A stretch of DNA of 64,000 nt, from contig NZ_LQOX01000129.1 in NCBI RefSeq assembly GCF_002102175.1, forward strand, positions 1-64,000. The letters run 5' to 3'. Below the pieces are notes generated by a model that searched no databases, had not been told where the DNA came from, and saw only the letters and a list, made by a program, of their open reading frames with translations. Positions 1-7,631 of this stretch are shown one piece after another. Source of the stretch: Mycobacterium gastri (lineage in GTDB: Bacteria > Actinomycetota > Actinomycetes > Mycobacteriales > Mycobacteriaceae). Made by a program: the position numbers and the translations under genes. Numbering within the stretch: the stretch's first letter is position 1; every line of letters starts with the position of its first letter.

Positions 1-1
1 C

Positions 2-364
2 GGCAACGCCGGCACCGGCGGGGCCGGTGGCGCCGGCGGCAAAGCCGGCCTCCTCTTCGGCTCCGGCGGCGCCGGCGGCGCCGGTGGTGCCGCCGGCGGC
101 GGCGCTACCCCCGCCGGCACCGGCGGTAACGGCGGGGTAGGCGGCGCGGCCGGGTTGTTCGGCAGCGGCGGTAACGGCGGCGCCGGCGGTGATGCCGGAC
201 CGACCACCGGCACCGGCGGCAATGGCGGCAACGGCGGCAACGGCATCCTGGTCGGCGATGGCGGCAACGGCGGTAACGGCGGGAAGGCTGCGGCCAATGG
301 CAAGGCCGGCACCGGCGGCACCGGCGGGCTGCTCGGCGCGGACGGGTTGAACGGGTTGCCGTAG
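2..364 (+). CDS. PE_PGRS family protein, C-terminal part (5' end outside window)
   Basis: Only the glycine-rich PGRS tail is present, running in frame from the first full codon to a TAG at 362-364. The translation is almost wholly GGA/GGN/GAG-type triplets with interspersed hydrophobic patches such as AGLLFGSGG, and it ends in the usual GLNGLP terminus. The N-terminal PE domain that directs ESX-5 export lies upstream of the window. Function of PGRS domains is poorly defined: cell-surface, calcium binding or immune interaction have been proposed for the family. The high GC repeats make this a common place for assembly error. A decayed copy of the same type of C-terminus lies at 7359-7481 on the other strand. 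Confidence 0.9.
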   Translation, partial: GNAGTGGAGGAGGKAGLLFGSGGAGGAGGAAGGGATPAGTGGNGGVGGAAGLFGSGGNGGAGGDAGPTTGTGGNGGNGGNGILVGDGGNGGNGGKAAANGKAGTGGTGGLLGADGLNGLP

Positions 365-465
365 TCGGAAAACCCCGCGCCGAGTTGCTGTCAGGCGTGA
401 TGCGCCAACACGTCAACGCATATCCGCGGTGACGGGCGGCATCTCCAGGGCTGGCCTGGCGCCCA

Positions 466-1374
466 CTACACCAACGGGCGCCCGGTCTTGATCCGCCGGT
501 CCAAGTCCCAGAGCATCAGGTTGAACGGGAACTGCCGGACGGCCCGCGGCATCATGGCGTTCACCGCCCCGATCACCGCCATCAACCGATCGAAAAGCCG
601 TTGTCTGCGGTCGTCCCAGGGCAACCGCATCTCGTCGCGAAACCGTTGCGGCAGAAAGCCAGTGGTGATCAGCAGCGCGATACTTTCCGGAACCTTGCGC
701 AGCACGCCCGGCAAGGGCACACCCGGTATCCGGGCCGCGGCAATCGGATACAGGTAGTCGCGAACGGCGTCGTCGATACGCACCTTCTTCAGCGACTCCT
801 GCCAATACCGGTCAAACGCAGCACGATCCGGCGGCCACATCTCCGGGGGTACCTGCAGCGTGGTGGCCAGCGCCATCGTCTCGCGGTAATGACGCTCGGC
901 CTCGGCGTCGTCCAGTTCGCCGACGAAGATGCGGTGCACATCAGCCGCGCCCTTGCACATACATGCCGCCACCCACAACTGCAACTCAGGGTCAAATGCG
1001 TTGTACTGCACCGGACTTTCGGATGTCGAGTACACCTGAGCGTGCGCCCGGTTCACCGCGCGGCGGTAAGCGGCCCGCTGCGCGTCGCTGCCGGCCATGG
1101 CCACCGCAATATAGGTAAAGGTGGTACGCGTCCGCTTGATCGGATGCAGGTCCAACCGGCCGCTCTCGACCCGGCTCTCCACCACGCCATGTCCGACTTC
1201 GGGTCGCGCCAGCTGCATGATCACGTTGGCCGGACCGGCCAACAGCGCGATCCCCATCAAGGTCTCGTCGGTCGCGGCCGGCCGCCCGCGCCGGGCCCGT
1301 ACCGGGCGGGGTGCGTCGGCCACCGGACGCTCGACATGGGGAACGGGCTGGCGAACCGCACCGGGAATTGCCAC
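466..1374 (-). CDS. MpaB/rubber-oxygenase-type (DUF2236) oxygenase
   Basis: This 302-residue protein matches the oxygenase MpaB family (DUF2236, also called the rubber oxygenase catalytic domain). Members carry a b-type heme and include latex-clearing oxygenases, though many mycobacterial ones have no known substrate. A GTG start at 1374 is chosen because AGGAGG lies about 8 bases upstream. Visible features are the helical core with the family-like segments HAQVYSTSE and YNAFDPELQLWV and the basic N-terminus. It is transcribed divergently from the TetR gene at 1464 across an 89-base gap, so the regulator may control it. It corresponds to what I recall as Rv0276. The substrate cannot be told from the sequence. 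Confidence 0.8.
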   Translation of the reverse strand: MAIPGAVRQPVPHVERPVADAPRPVRARRGRPAATDETLMGIALLAGPANVIMQLARPEVGHGVVESRVESGRLDLHPIKRTRTTFTYIAVAMAGSDAQRAAYRRAVNRAHAQVYSTSESPVQYNAFDPELQLWVAACMCKGAADVHRIFVGELDDAEAERHYRETMALATTLQVPPEMWPPDRAAFDRYWQESLKKVRIDDAVRDYLYPIAAARIPGVPLPGVLRKVPESIALLITTGFLPQRFRDEMRLPWDDRRQRLFDRLMAVIGAVNAMMPRAVRQFPFNLMLWDLDRRIKTGRPLV

Positions 1375-1428
1375 CGTACGTCCTCCTGCCGAGCCGAGCC
1401 GACCCGCTAATTGTGATAACGCCTGTTT

Positions 1429-1444
1429 CCCGATATTGCTCGGG
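1429..1444. promoter_or_regulatory. Candidate operator between the MpaB and TetR genes
   Basis: A perfect 5-base inverted repeat, CCCGA-N6-TCGGG, lies 19 bases upstream of the TetR ATG in the divergent gap. Short arms mean it could be chance; position is the main argument. Confidence 0.25.
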
Positions 1445-1463
1445 TCCCTGCCCTGGTGTCAAG

Positions 1464-2183
1464 ATGACGTTCGTGTCCGAAGACTCCGGGTCAGGCGAAC
1501 CTTCCGCACGCCCGTACCGCGGCGTCGATGCGGCCCAGCGGCTGGCCGCGCGCCGTCGGCAGTTGCTGGACGCCGGCTTAGACCTGCTCGGCTGCGACGA
1601 CGGCGACATCACCGAACTCACGGTCCGCGGCGTCTGCCGCCAGGCGGGCCTGTCGGCCCGGTATTTCTACGAAAGCTTCGCCGACAAGGACGAATTCGTC
1701 AGCGGCGTGTTCGACTGGGTGGTCGCCGAGCTGGCCGCCACCACCCAGGCCGCGGTAGCGGCGGTACCCCCACCCGAGCAGGCGCGCGCCGGGATGGCCA
1801 ATGTGGTGCGGACCATTGCCGGCGACGCCCGCATCGGGCGCCTGCTGTTCAGCACCCAACTGGCCAACCCCGTGGTGATGCGCAAACGCGCCGAATCCAG
1901 CGCGCTGTTCGCCATGTTGTCCGGTCAGCATGCCGGCAACGCGCTGCGAATTGCGGCAAACGAGCACATCAAGGCGGGTGCGCACTTCGTCGTCGGCGGA
2001 GTCGGCCAGACCATCAGCGCCTGGCTGGCCGGGGACGTCGCGCTCGAGCCGGACCAGCTCGTCGAACAGCTCGCGTCGTTGCTCGACGAACTCGCCGATC
2101 CGAAGCTCTACCACCTCACGGAAACAGCGGCAGGTGCCACAACCGCGTCCCCGGTCGGATCAGCCAGAGCCGCGCCAGGGTAA
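1464..2183 (+). CDS. TetR-family transcriptional regulator
   Basis: A 239-residue TetR-type repressor. The N-terminal helix-turn-helix is clear in residues of the form TVRGVCRQAGLSARYFYESF followed by DKDEFV, and the C-terminal helices form the ligand domain. ATG 1464 is chosen because it directly precedes the domain; the open frame upstream is a shadow of the MpaB gene. It lies head-to-head with the MpaB-type oxygenase and most likely regulates itself and that gene. Its last 68 bases overlap, on the opposite strand, the 3' end of the small membrane protein at 2116-2568. It is equivalent in place to Rv0275c. Confidence 0.85.
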   Translation: MTFVSEDSGSGEPSARPYRGVDAAQRLAARRRQLLDAGLDLLGCDDGDITELTVRGVCRQAGLSARYFYESFADKDEFVSGVFDWVVAELAATTQAAVAAVPPPEQARAGMANVVRTIAGDARIGRLLFSTQLANPVVMRKRAESSALFAMLSGQHAGNALRIAANEHIKAGAHFVVGGVGQTISAWLAGDVALEPDQLVEQLASLLDELADPKLYHLTETAAGATTASPVGSARAAPG

Positions 2184-2568
2184 GCCGCATGATGCGCTGC
2201 GAGCTGGTGATCATCACAACGGCGACCGGCAGCTCCAGGAACAGCGCGGTCAACACCGACCACCAGCGCTCGTCGGGTCCCGCGGTCATCAGGTCGAACC
2301 ACGCGTCACAGATCAGCGGCACGCCCGTGGTAAACGAGGTGAGCAGCAACAGCTGACGGCGCAGGTAGCCCAGCACGGCCGTGGCCGTCATGAAGCCGAC
2401 CAAAAGGATGTCGAAGCCGACCCAGGTGGCCGGCCAATTGTGCGCGACGTAGTTGGCCGGCAGGGTCAGCCCGAGAAATGCCGTCCACGGGATCAGCACC
2501 AGCGCGCAACCGATGACCAGGCGCAACCGGACACGCCGAGTCCGCGCCAGGGTCGTCGGGTCCACCAA
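2116..2568 (-). CDS. Small integral membrane protein, function unknown
   Basis: A 150-residue protein with four strong hydrophobic segments (about residues 15-35, 48-68, 72-90 and 103-122) and a positively charged N-terminus and C-terminus. I do not recognise the family with certainty; it resembles small mycobacterial membrane proteins of unknown role. An in-frame stop just upstream limits the start to TTG 2568 or GTG 2565, so the start is slightly uncertain. It converges with and overlaps the TetR gene by 68 bases, and is downstream of the glyoxalase gene in the same direction with a gap of 91 bases, so the two could share a transcript. Confidence 0.65.
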   Translation of the reverse strand: MVDPTTLARTRRVRLRLVIGCALVLIPWTAFLGLTLPANYVAHNWPATWVGFDILLVGFMTATAVLGYLRRQLLLLTSFTTGVPLICDAWFDLMTAGPDERWWSVLTALFLELPVAVVMITSSQRIMRLTLARLWLIRPGTRLWHLPLFP

Positions 2569-2659
2569 TTCGCCCAGCGGACGCTCCAGCCGGGAGATAG
2601 TTCTCGCCGTTGTTCGGGACTAAGTGCCGCGATCTGCTCATCGGTCAAAATACCGTCCG

Positions 2660-3244
2660 TCACGGCGGGCCGGCCACCGCCGCGGGTCGCCGGTCGGCCG
2701 CCGTCCTGGGTACCGCAGGCGTGTCGTTCTCGGTGAATTCCTTTATCCAGCAGGCGAATTCCAGGGTGATGCCATCGGGGTCCTGGAAGTAGAACGAGCG
2801 CACGTATACCCCGGGATGCACCGTCGCCGACACCTGCATCTGGCTCTCGTCATGATTGAGTACCGGGCCGACGCGCACCCCTTTATCCTTGAGCCGCTGC
2901 CGGTAAGCGTCGAACTTTTCGGCCGGGACGTGGAACGCCAGATGGTTCATGGAGCTCACCGCGCTGGTGATATCGCCGATGCCCGGAATGGCGCCGGGAG
3001 AGGAGATGCCCGGCACCCGATCGGGTGCCTCGGCGAACCAGAAGAACGCGACGCAGTCGCCGTTGCCGGCGTCGAAGAAGAAGTGCTGCCCCTGCCCGCC
3101 GGGCAGGTCGAGCGACTTGATCAACGGCATGCCCAGGATGTTGCTGTAGAAGTCGACGGTGCGCGCCATATCCGAACACACCAGCGCGACGTGATTGACT
3201 CCGCCGAGCTCGAACTCGGTGTTGGTGTTGTGCGGCTTGATCAT
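2660..3244 (-). CDS. Glyoxalase/VOC-superfamily protein
   Basis: A 194-residue vicinal-oxygen-chelate protein. Two beta-alpha-beta-beta-beta halves can be seen: the first begins GGVNHVALVCSDMARTVDFY, the second begins MNLAFHV-like (MNHLAFHVPAEKF) and ends DPDGITLEFACW, which carries the typical metal-ligand Glu. Family members include glyoxalase I, extradiol dioxygenases and epimerases; the substrate here is unknown. ATG 3244 is chosen since it sits just before the domain. The gene is divergent from the TetR gene at 3339, with a strong inverted repeat in the gap, so it is probably under that regulator. It is equivalent in place to Rv0274. Confidence 0.85.
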   Translation of the reverse strand: MIKPHNTNTEFELGGVNHVALVCSDMARTVDFYSNILGMPLIKSLDLPGGQGQHFFFDAGNGDCVAFFWFAEAPDRVPGISSPGAIPGIGDITSAVSSMNHLAFHVPAEKFDAYRQRLKDKGVRVGPVLNHDESQMQVSATVHPGVYVRSFYFQDPDGITLEFACWIKEFTENDTPAVPRTAADRRPAAVAGPP

Positions 3245-3286
3245 CGTGCGGCTCCGATCGCCCCTGCCCCTGCCCTGGCTAAGACT

Positions 3287-3312
3287 TGAATCTGAATCTA
3301 ACATCAGGTTCA
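3287..3312. promoter_or_regulatory. Candidate TetR operator (inverted repeat)
   Basis: The 95-base gap between the glyoxalase and TetR genes holds TGAATCTGA-N8-TCAGGTTCA, arms matching at 8 of 9 positions. Its end is 27 bases before the TetR start. Size, symmetry and position fit a TetR dimer site acting on both divergent promoters. Confidence 0.5.
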
Positions 3313-3338
3313 GTTCTGCTCCAGAGGAGGCGCGCCAG

Positions 3339-3947
3339 GTGGCTGAGTTTGCGACGCACCGCGGGCGCCGGACCCAGGCCGCGATCGACACCGCCGCCCG
3401 AACAGTCATCGCGCGCAAAGGGATTCTGGCCACCACCATCGCCGACATCACCGCTGAGGCCGGCCGTTCGGCGGCGTCCTTCTACAACTACTACGACTCC
3501 AAGGAAGCGATGGTCCGTCAGTGGGCGCTGCGCTTCCGCGACGAAGCCAACGATCGGGCCCAGTCAGTGACCCGGCACGGCCTGTCCAACCGCGAACGCG
3601 CCTACGAGGCCGCCGCCGCGCACTGGCATACCTACCGCAACCGGCTCGCGGAGATGATCAGTGTGTCGCAGCTGGCCATGGTCAACGACGACTTCGCACA
3701 GTATTGGGCCGAGATGTGCGCGGTTCCAATCTCTTTCATCACCGACACGGTCAAGCGCGCCCAGTCGCAGGGGTATTGCCCAGGCGATGACCCGCAGTTG
3801 ATCGCCGAGGCGATCGTGGCCATGTTCAACCAGTTCTGCTACATCCAGCTCAGCGGAGCCCGTTCCGAAGAACCCGACGACCGGGCCTGCATCCAGACCC
3901 TGGCCAACATCTTCTACCGAGCCATCTACGGCGAGGAGGTTCACTGA
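3339..3947 (+). CDS. TetR-family transcriptional regulator of the fadE6 operon
   Basis: A 202-residue regulator that begins at GTG 3339, with AGGAGG at 3325-3330 as its ribosome site. The helix-turn-helix is seen around residues 28-55 (TTIADITAEAGRSAASFYNY followed by DSKEAMV). The C-terminal half is a helical ligand domain with several Trp/Tyr residues, as in acyl-CoA-responsive members. It leads a probable operon with the alpha/beta hydrolase (start 3949, one base after the stop) and fadE6. A GAGGAGG run at its 3' end serves as the ribosome site of the hydrolase, so translation is likely coupled. It is equivalent in place to Rv0273c. Confidence 0.88.
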   Translation: MAEFATHRGRRTQAAIDTAARTVIARKGILATTIADITAEAGRSAASFYNYYDSKEAMVRQWALRFRDEANDRAQSVTRHGLSNRERAYEAAAAHWHTYRNRLAEMISVSQLAMVNDDFAQYWAEMCAVPISFITDTVKRAQSQGYCPGDDPQLIAEAIVAMFNQFCYIQLSGARSEEPDDRACIQTLANIFYRAIYGEEVH

Positions 3948-3948
3948 A

Positions 3949-5064
3949 TTGCCCAATGTTGTCCGCGAGTTCGTCGGCTTGCCGTCCCCGACCGCCGGAC
4001 GCGCCGGCGCTGGCGGGCATCCATGCCAGGGGCTCTACCACCACGCCACCGGAAGCAAACCCACGGTGGCGATGATCGCCACGCACTACCAAATCGATTT
4101 CTCGGAGCACTATCTCGCCGAATACCTGGCTTCCCGTGGGATCGGCTTCCTGGGCTGGAACACCCGGTTCCGTGGCTTCGAAAGCAACTTTTTGCTCGAC
4201 CACGCATTGGTCGACATCGGCGTCGGGGTGCGGTGGCTGCGCGACGTCAAGGGCGTGGAAACGGTGATATTGCTGGGCAATTCGGGGGGCGGTTCGTTGA
4301 TGGCCGCCTACCAGTCACAGGCGGTTGACCCGAACGTCACGCCACTGGCAGGCATGCGGCCGGCAGCCGGGGTGACCGAGTTGCCCGCCGCCGACGGCTA
4401 CGTCGCCACCGCCGCCCACCCCGGCCGCCCGGATGTGCTGACCGCCTGGATGGACGCTGCCGTCGTCGACGAAAATGACCCGGTGGCAACGGATCCCGGC
4501 CTGGACCTGTTCAATGGGGACAACGGGCCGCCCTACTCCCCCGAGTTTCTCGCCCGATATCGCGCCGCTCAGGTAAGGCGCAATGAGCGCATTACCGAGT
4601 GGGCGCAAGCCGAGCTGAAACGTGTACGCGCCGCAGGTTTTTCCGATCGGCCGTTCACCGTGATGCGAACCTGGGCCGACCCGCGCATGGTCGACGCCGG
4701 CATCGAACCGACCAAACGTCAGCCCAATCTGTGCTACGCGGGCACACCGGTGAAAGCCAACCGCTCCGCGCACGGCATCGCCGCGGCCTGCACGCTGCGC
4801 AACTGGCTGGGCATGTGGAGCCTGCGGGTGGCCCAGACCCGGGCCGAGCCGCACTTGGCCCGCATCACCTGCCCGGCGCTGGTGATCAACGCCGAAGCCG
4901 ACACCGGCGTGTTTCCCTCTGACGCCCAACGCATCTACGACGCGCTCGCCGGCACCGACAAGACCCGGATCTCGATCGACACCGACCACTACTTCACCAC
5001 ACCGGGCGCGCGCGACGAGCAAGCCGACACTATCGCCAACTGGATCGCCGAGCGGTGGCGCTAA
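3949..5064 (+). CDS. Alpha/beta-hydrolase-fold protein
   Basis: A 371-residue hydrolase starting at TTG 3949, directly after the TetR stop and preceded by GCGAGGAGG. The nucleophile elbow is GNSGGG at residues 110-115 with Ser112 as the likely nucleophile. Asp318 in NAEADTG and His347 in DTDHYFTTPG are well placed to complete the triad. An N-terminal segment (HHATGSKPTVAMIATHY) forms the first strands. No signal peptide is seen, so it is cytosolic. Its place between a TetR regulator and an acyl-CoA dehydrogenase suggests an acyl-ester or acyl-thioester substrate, which is inference. It is equivalent in place to Rv0272c. Confidence 0.82.
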   Translation: MPNVVREFVGLPSPTAGRAGAGGHPCQGLYHHATGSKPTVAMIATHYQIDFSEHYLAEYLASRGIGFLGWNTRFRGFESNFLLDHALVDIGVGVRWLRDVKGVETVILLGNSGGGSLMAAYQSQAVDPNVTPLAGMRPAAGVTELPAADGYVATAAHPGRPDVLTAWMDAAVVDENDPVATDPGLDLFNGDNGPPYSPEFLARYRAAQVRRNERITEWAQAELKRVRAAGFSDRPFTVMRTWADPRMVDAGIEPTKRQPNLCYAGTPVKANRSAHGIAAACTLRNWLGMWSLRVAQTRAEPHLARITCPALVINAEADTGVFPSDAQRIYDALAGTDKTRISIDTDHYFTTPGARDEQADTIANWIAERWR

Positions 5065-5139
5065 CGGCCGCTCGCCAATCTGGTCAACCAACCCACCGGT
5101 TGTTAGCTTGGAAAGAACACGCTCAAGGGAAGGCGAACA

Positions 5140-7326
5140 ATGCCGATCGCAATAACCCCTGAACATCGAGACCTCGCCGATTCGGTGCGATCCCTGGTGG
5201 CGCGGGTGGCGCCGTCGGAGGTGCTGCATGCGGCCTTGGACGCAACCCCAGCAACCCCGATCGAGAACCCGCCGCCGTACTGGCAGGCAGCCGCCGAACA
5301 AGGGCTGCAAGGGGTGCACCTGGCCGAATCCGTGGGCGGACAGGGGTTCGGCATCCTCGAGCTGGCCGTGGTGCTGGCCGAGTTCGGCTACGGGGCGGTG
5401 CCCGGACCGTTCGTCCCGTCGGCGATTGCCAGCGCGCTGATCGCGGCGCACGACCCCGAGGCCAAGGTGCTTTCCGAACTGGCCACCGGGGCGGCCATTG
5501 CCGCGTACGCGCTGGATTCCGGGCTTACCGCCACCCGCCAGGGTGACGTGCTGGTGATCCGCGGCGAAGTCCGCGCGGTCCCCGCGGCGGCTCAGGCCGC
5601 CGTTCTGGTGCTGCCGGTGGCCATCGACAGTGGCGAGGAGTGGGTGGTGCTGCGGGCCGAACAGCTCGAAATCGAGCCGGTCCGCAGCCTGGACCCGCTG
5701 CGGCCCATCGCCCACGTAAGGGCCAACGCCGTCGAGGTCACCGACGACGTCGTGCTGAGCAATCTGAGCATGACCACCGCCCACGCACTGATGTCCACGC
5801 TGCTGTCGGCGGAGGCCGTGGGAGTGGCCCGGTGGGCCACCGACACCGCAGCAAGCTACGCCAAGATTCGCGAACAGTTCGGCAGGCCGATCGGCCAGTT
5901 CCAGGCGATCAAGCACAAGTGTGCGGAGATGATCGCCGACACCGAACGCGCCACCGCCGCGGTGTGGGACGCCGCCCGCGCGATAGACGAAGACAGCCCC
6001 CACGTCGAGTTCGCCGCCGCGGTAGCGGCAACCCTGGCGCCGACGGCAGCCCAGCGCTGCACGCAGGACTGCATCCAGGTGCACGGCGGTATCGGCTACA
6101 CCTGGGAGCACGACACGAACGTGTACTACCGCCGCGCGCTGATGCTGGCCGCCAGCTTCGGCCGCCACACCACCTACCCGCAACGGGTGGTGGACACCGC
6201 GACCACCACGGGTATGCGGCCGGTGGACATCGACTTGGACCCCGACACCGAAAAACTGCGGTCCGAGATACGGGCCGAGGTTGCCACCTTGAAGGCGATG
6301 CCGCGCGAGCAACGCCGGGTCGCCATCGCCGAAGGCGGCTGGGTGCTGCCCTATCTGCCCAAGCCGTGGGGACGGGCGTCCAGCCCGGTCGAGCAGGTCA
6401 TCATCGCCCAGGAATTCACCAGCGGACGGGTCAAACGGCCGCAGGTCGGCATCGCGGCCTGGATCATCCCGTCGATCGTCACGTTCGGCACCGAAGAGCA
6501 GAAGCAGCGCTTCCTGCCGCCAACCTTCCGCGGCGACATGATCTGGTGCCAGCTGTTTTCCGAGCCCGGCGCCGGCTCGGACCTGGCGGGGCTGACGACG
6601 AAAGCGACCCGGGTCGACAGCGGCTGGCGCATCACCGGCCAGAAGATCTGGACGACAGCGGCCCAGTTCGCGCACTACGGCGCGCTACTAGCCCGGACGG
6701 ACCCGAAGGCGCCGAAGCACAACGGCATCACCTATTTCCTACTGGACATGAAAAGCCAAGGCGTGCAAGTAAAGCCGCTGCGTGAACTGACGGGTCACGC
6801 GATGTTCAACACCGTCTATCTCGACGACGTCTTCGTTCCCGACGAGTTCGTGCTCGGCGAGGTGAACCGGGGCTGGGAGGTCAGCCGCAACACGTTGACG
6901 GCCGAACGCGTGTCGATCGGCAGCAGCGACGCCAACTTCCTGGCCACCCTGCCGCAATTCGTCGAATTCGTCCGCGACGGACATTTCGACCAGGTGGCCC
7001 ACCACCGCGCCGGTCAACTGATCGCCGAGGGTCATGCGGTCAAGGTGCTCAACCTGCGCTCGACGCTGTTGACCATCGCCGGGGGTGATCCCATGCCGTC
7101 GGCGGCGATTTCCAAGCTGCTGTCGATGCGCACCGGGCAGGGCTACGCCGAATTCGCGGTGTCGACGTTCGGCACGGACGCCGCGATCGGCGACCCGGAC
7201 CAATTGCCGGGCAAGTGGGGGGAATACCTGCTGGCGAGCCGGGCCACCACGATCTACGGCGGCACGTCGGAAGTGCAGCTGAATATCATCGGCGAGCGGC
7301 TACTGGGTCTTCCCCGCGACCCGTAA
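5140..7326 (+). CDS. fadE6: Acyl-CoA dehydrogenase FadE6, two-module fusion
   Basis: At 728 residues this is about twice the usual length of an acyl-CoA dehydrogenase. Module 1 (about 1-355) contains the signature REQFGRPIGQFQAIKHK and ends near QVHGGIGYTWEHDTN with Glu323. Module 2 (about 370-728) contains the mid-domain pattern WCQLFSEPGAGSDLAGL and ends YGGTSEVQ with Glu711, the usual place of a late catalytic acid. The fusion places both halves of a dimer on one chain, as in heteromeric mycobacterial FadE pairs. It oxidises an acyl-CoA with FAD to the enoyl-CoA; chain type is unknown. It starts at ATG 5140 with AAGGGAAGG upstream, 75 bases after the hydrolase gene. Confidence 0.92.
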   Translation: MPIAITPEHRDLADSVRSLVARVAPSEVLHAALDATPATPIENPPPYWQAAAEQGLQGVHLAESVGGQGFGILELAVVLAEFGYGAVPGPFVPSAIASALIAAHDPEAKVLSELATGAAIAAYALDSGLTATRQGDVLVIRGEVRAVPAAAQAAVLVLPVAIDSGEEWVVLRAEQLEIEPVRSLDPLRPIAHVRANAVEVTDDVVLSNLSMTTAHALMSTLLSAEAVGVARWATDTAASYAKIREQFGRPIGQFQAIKHKCAEMIADTERATAAVWDAARAIDEDSPHVEFAAAVAATLAPTAAQRCTQDCIQVHGGIGYTWEHDTNVYYRRALMLAASFGRHTTYPQRVVDTATTTGMRPVDIDLDPDTEKLRSEIRAEVATLKAMPREQRRVAIAEGGWVLPYLPKPWGRASSPVEQVIIAQEFTSGRVKRPQVGIAAWIIPSIVTFGTEEQKQRFLPPTFRGDMIWCQLFSEPGAGSDLAGLTTKATRVDSGWRITGQKIWTTAAQFAHYGALLARTDPKAPKHNGITYFLLDMKSQGVQVKPLRELTGHAMFNTVYLDDVFVPDEFVLGEVNRGWEVSRNTLTAERVSIGSSDANFLATLPQFVEFVRDGHFDQVAHHRAGQLIAEGHAVKVLNLRSTLLTIAGGDPMPSAAISKLLSMRTGQGYAEFAVSTFGTDAAIGDPDQLPGKWGEYLLASRATTIYGGTSEVQLNIIGERLLGLPRDP

Positions 7327-7358
7327 ACCCGCCACCGTGGTCCCAACGTGCGAGTCCG

Positions 7359-7481
7359 CTACGGCAAGCCATTGAGCCCGCCCGTGCCCAGCAGGAGTCC
7401 GCCTTGTCCACCGGCGTCCGAGCTGCCCGTGGTGATGCCGATGCCGCCGTTGCCGCCGTTGCCGCCGACGTCCCCTGACAT
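7359..7481 (-). pseudogene. Remnant of a PE_PGRS C-terminus
   Basis: On the minus strand 41 codons read GGNGGNGGIGITTG and then GGQGGLLLGTGGLNGLP before a TAG stop. This is the standard PGRS tail, as in the intact tail at 2-364. Upstream the frame gives non-repetitive sequence with no PE domain, so only the last part of a lost gene remains between fadE6 and fadD2. Confidence 0.7.
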
Positions 7482-7609
7482 CAACTGACCGCGCCACCGA
7501 CATGCACGCGCAATTCGCCTGGACGAGCTCAGCAGAATTACACCACTCGGTAGGGGCAGCAGGTCGTGTTTCACCGAACCCGCTGGCGGCGCGGACACTT
7601 CGCCAGGGG

Positions 7610-7625
7610 TCCCCGTTGCGGGGGA
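7610..7625. terminator. Possible hairpin terminator of fadD2/fadE6
   Basis: TCCCC-N6-GGGGA lies seven bases beyond the fadD2 stop, between converging genes. The stem is short and there is no T run, as is common in mycobacteria. The rest of 7327-7631 holds only the PGRS remnant. Confidence 0.3.
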
Positions 7626-7631
7626 TAGCTG

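Noticed and set aside
1..364. Glycine repeats as a CRISPR or tandem repeat array
   Set aside because: The repeats are codon-level GGN/GCC variation of a PGRS protein, with no constant repeat and spacer length.
4315..6675. A 786-codon open frame on the minus strand opposite fadE6
   Set aside because: It is the antisense shadow of a high-GC gene: arginine, glycine and histidine rich, no domain, and fadE6 on the plus strand has full family similarity.
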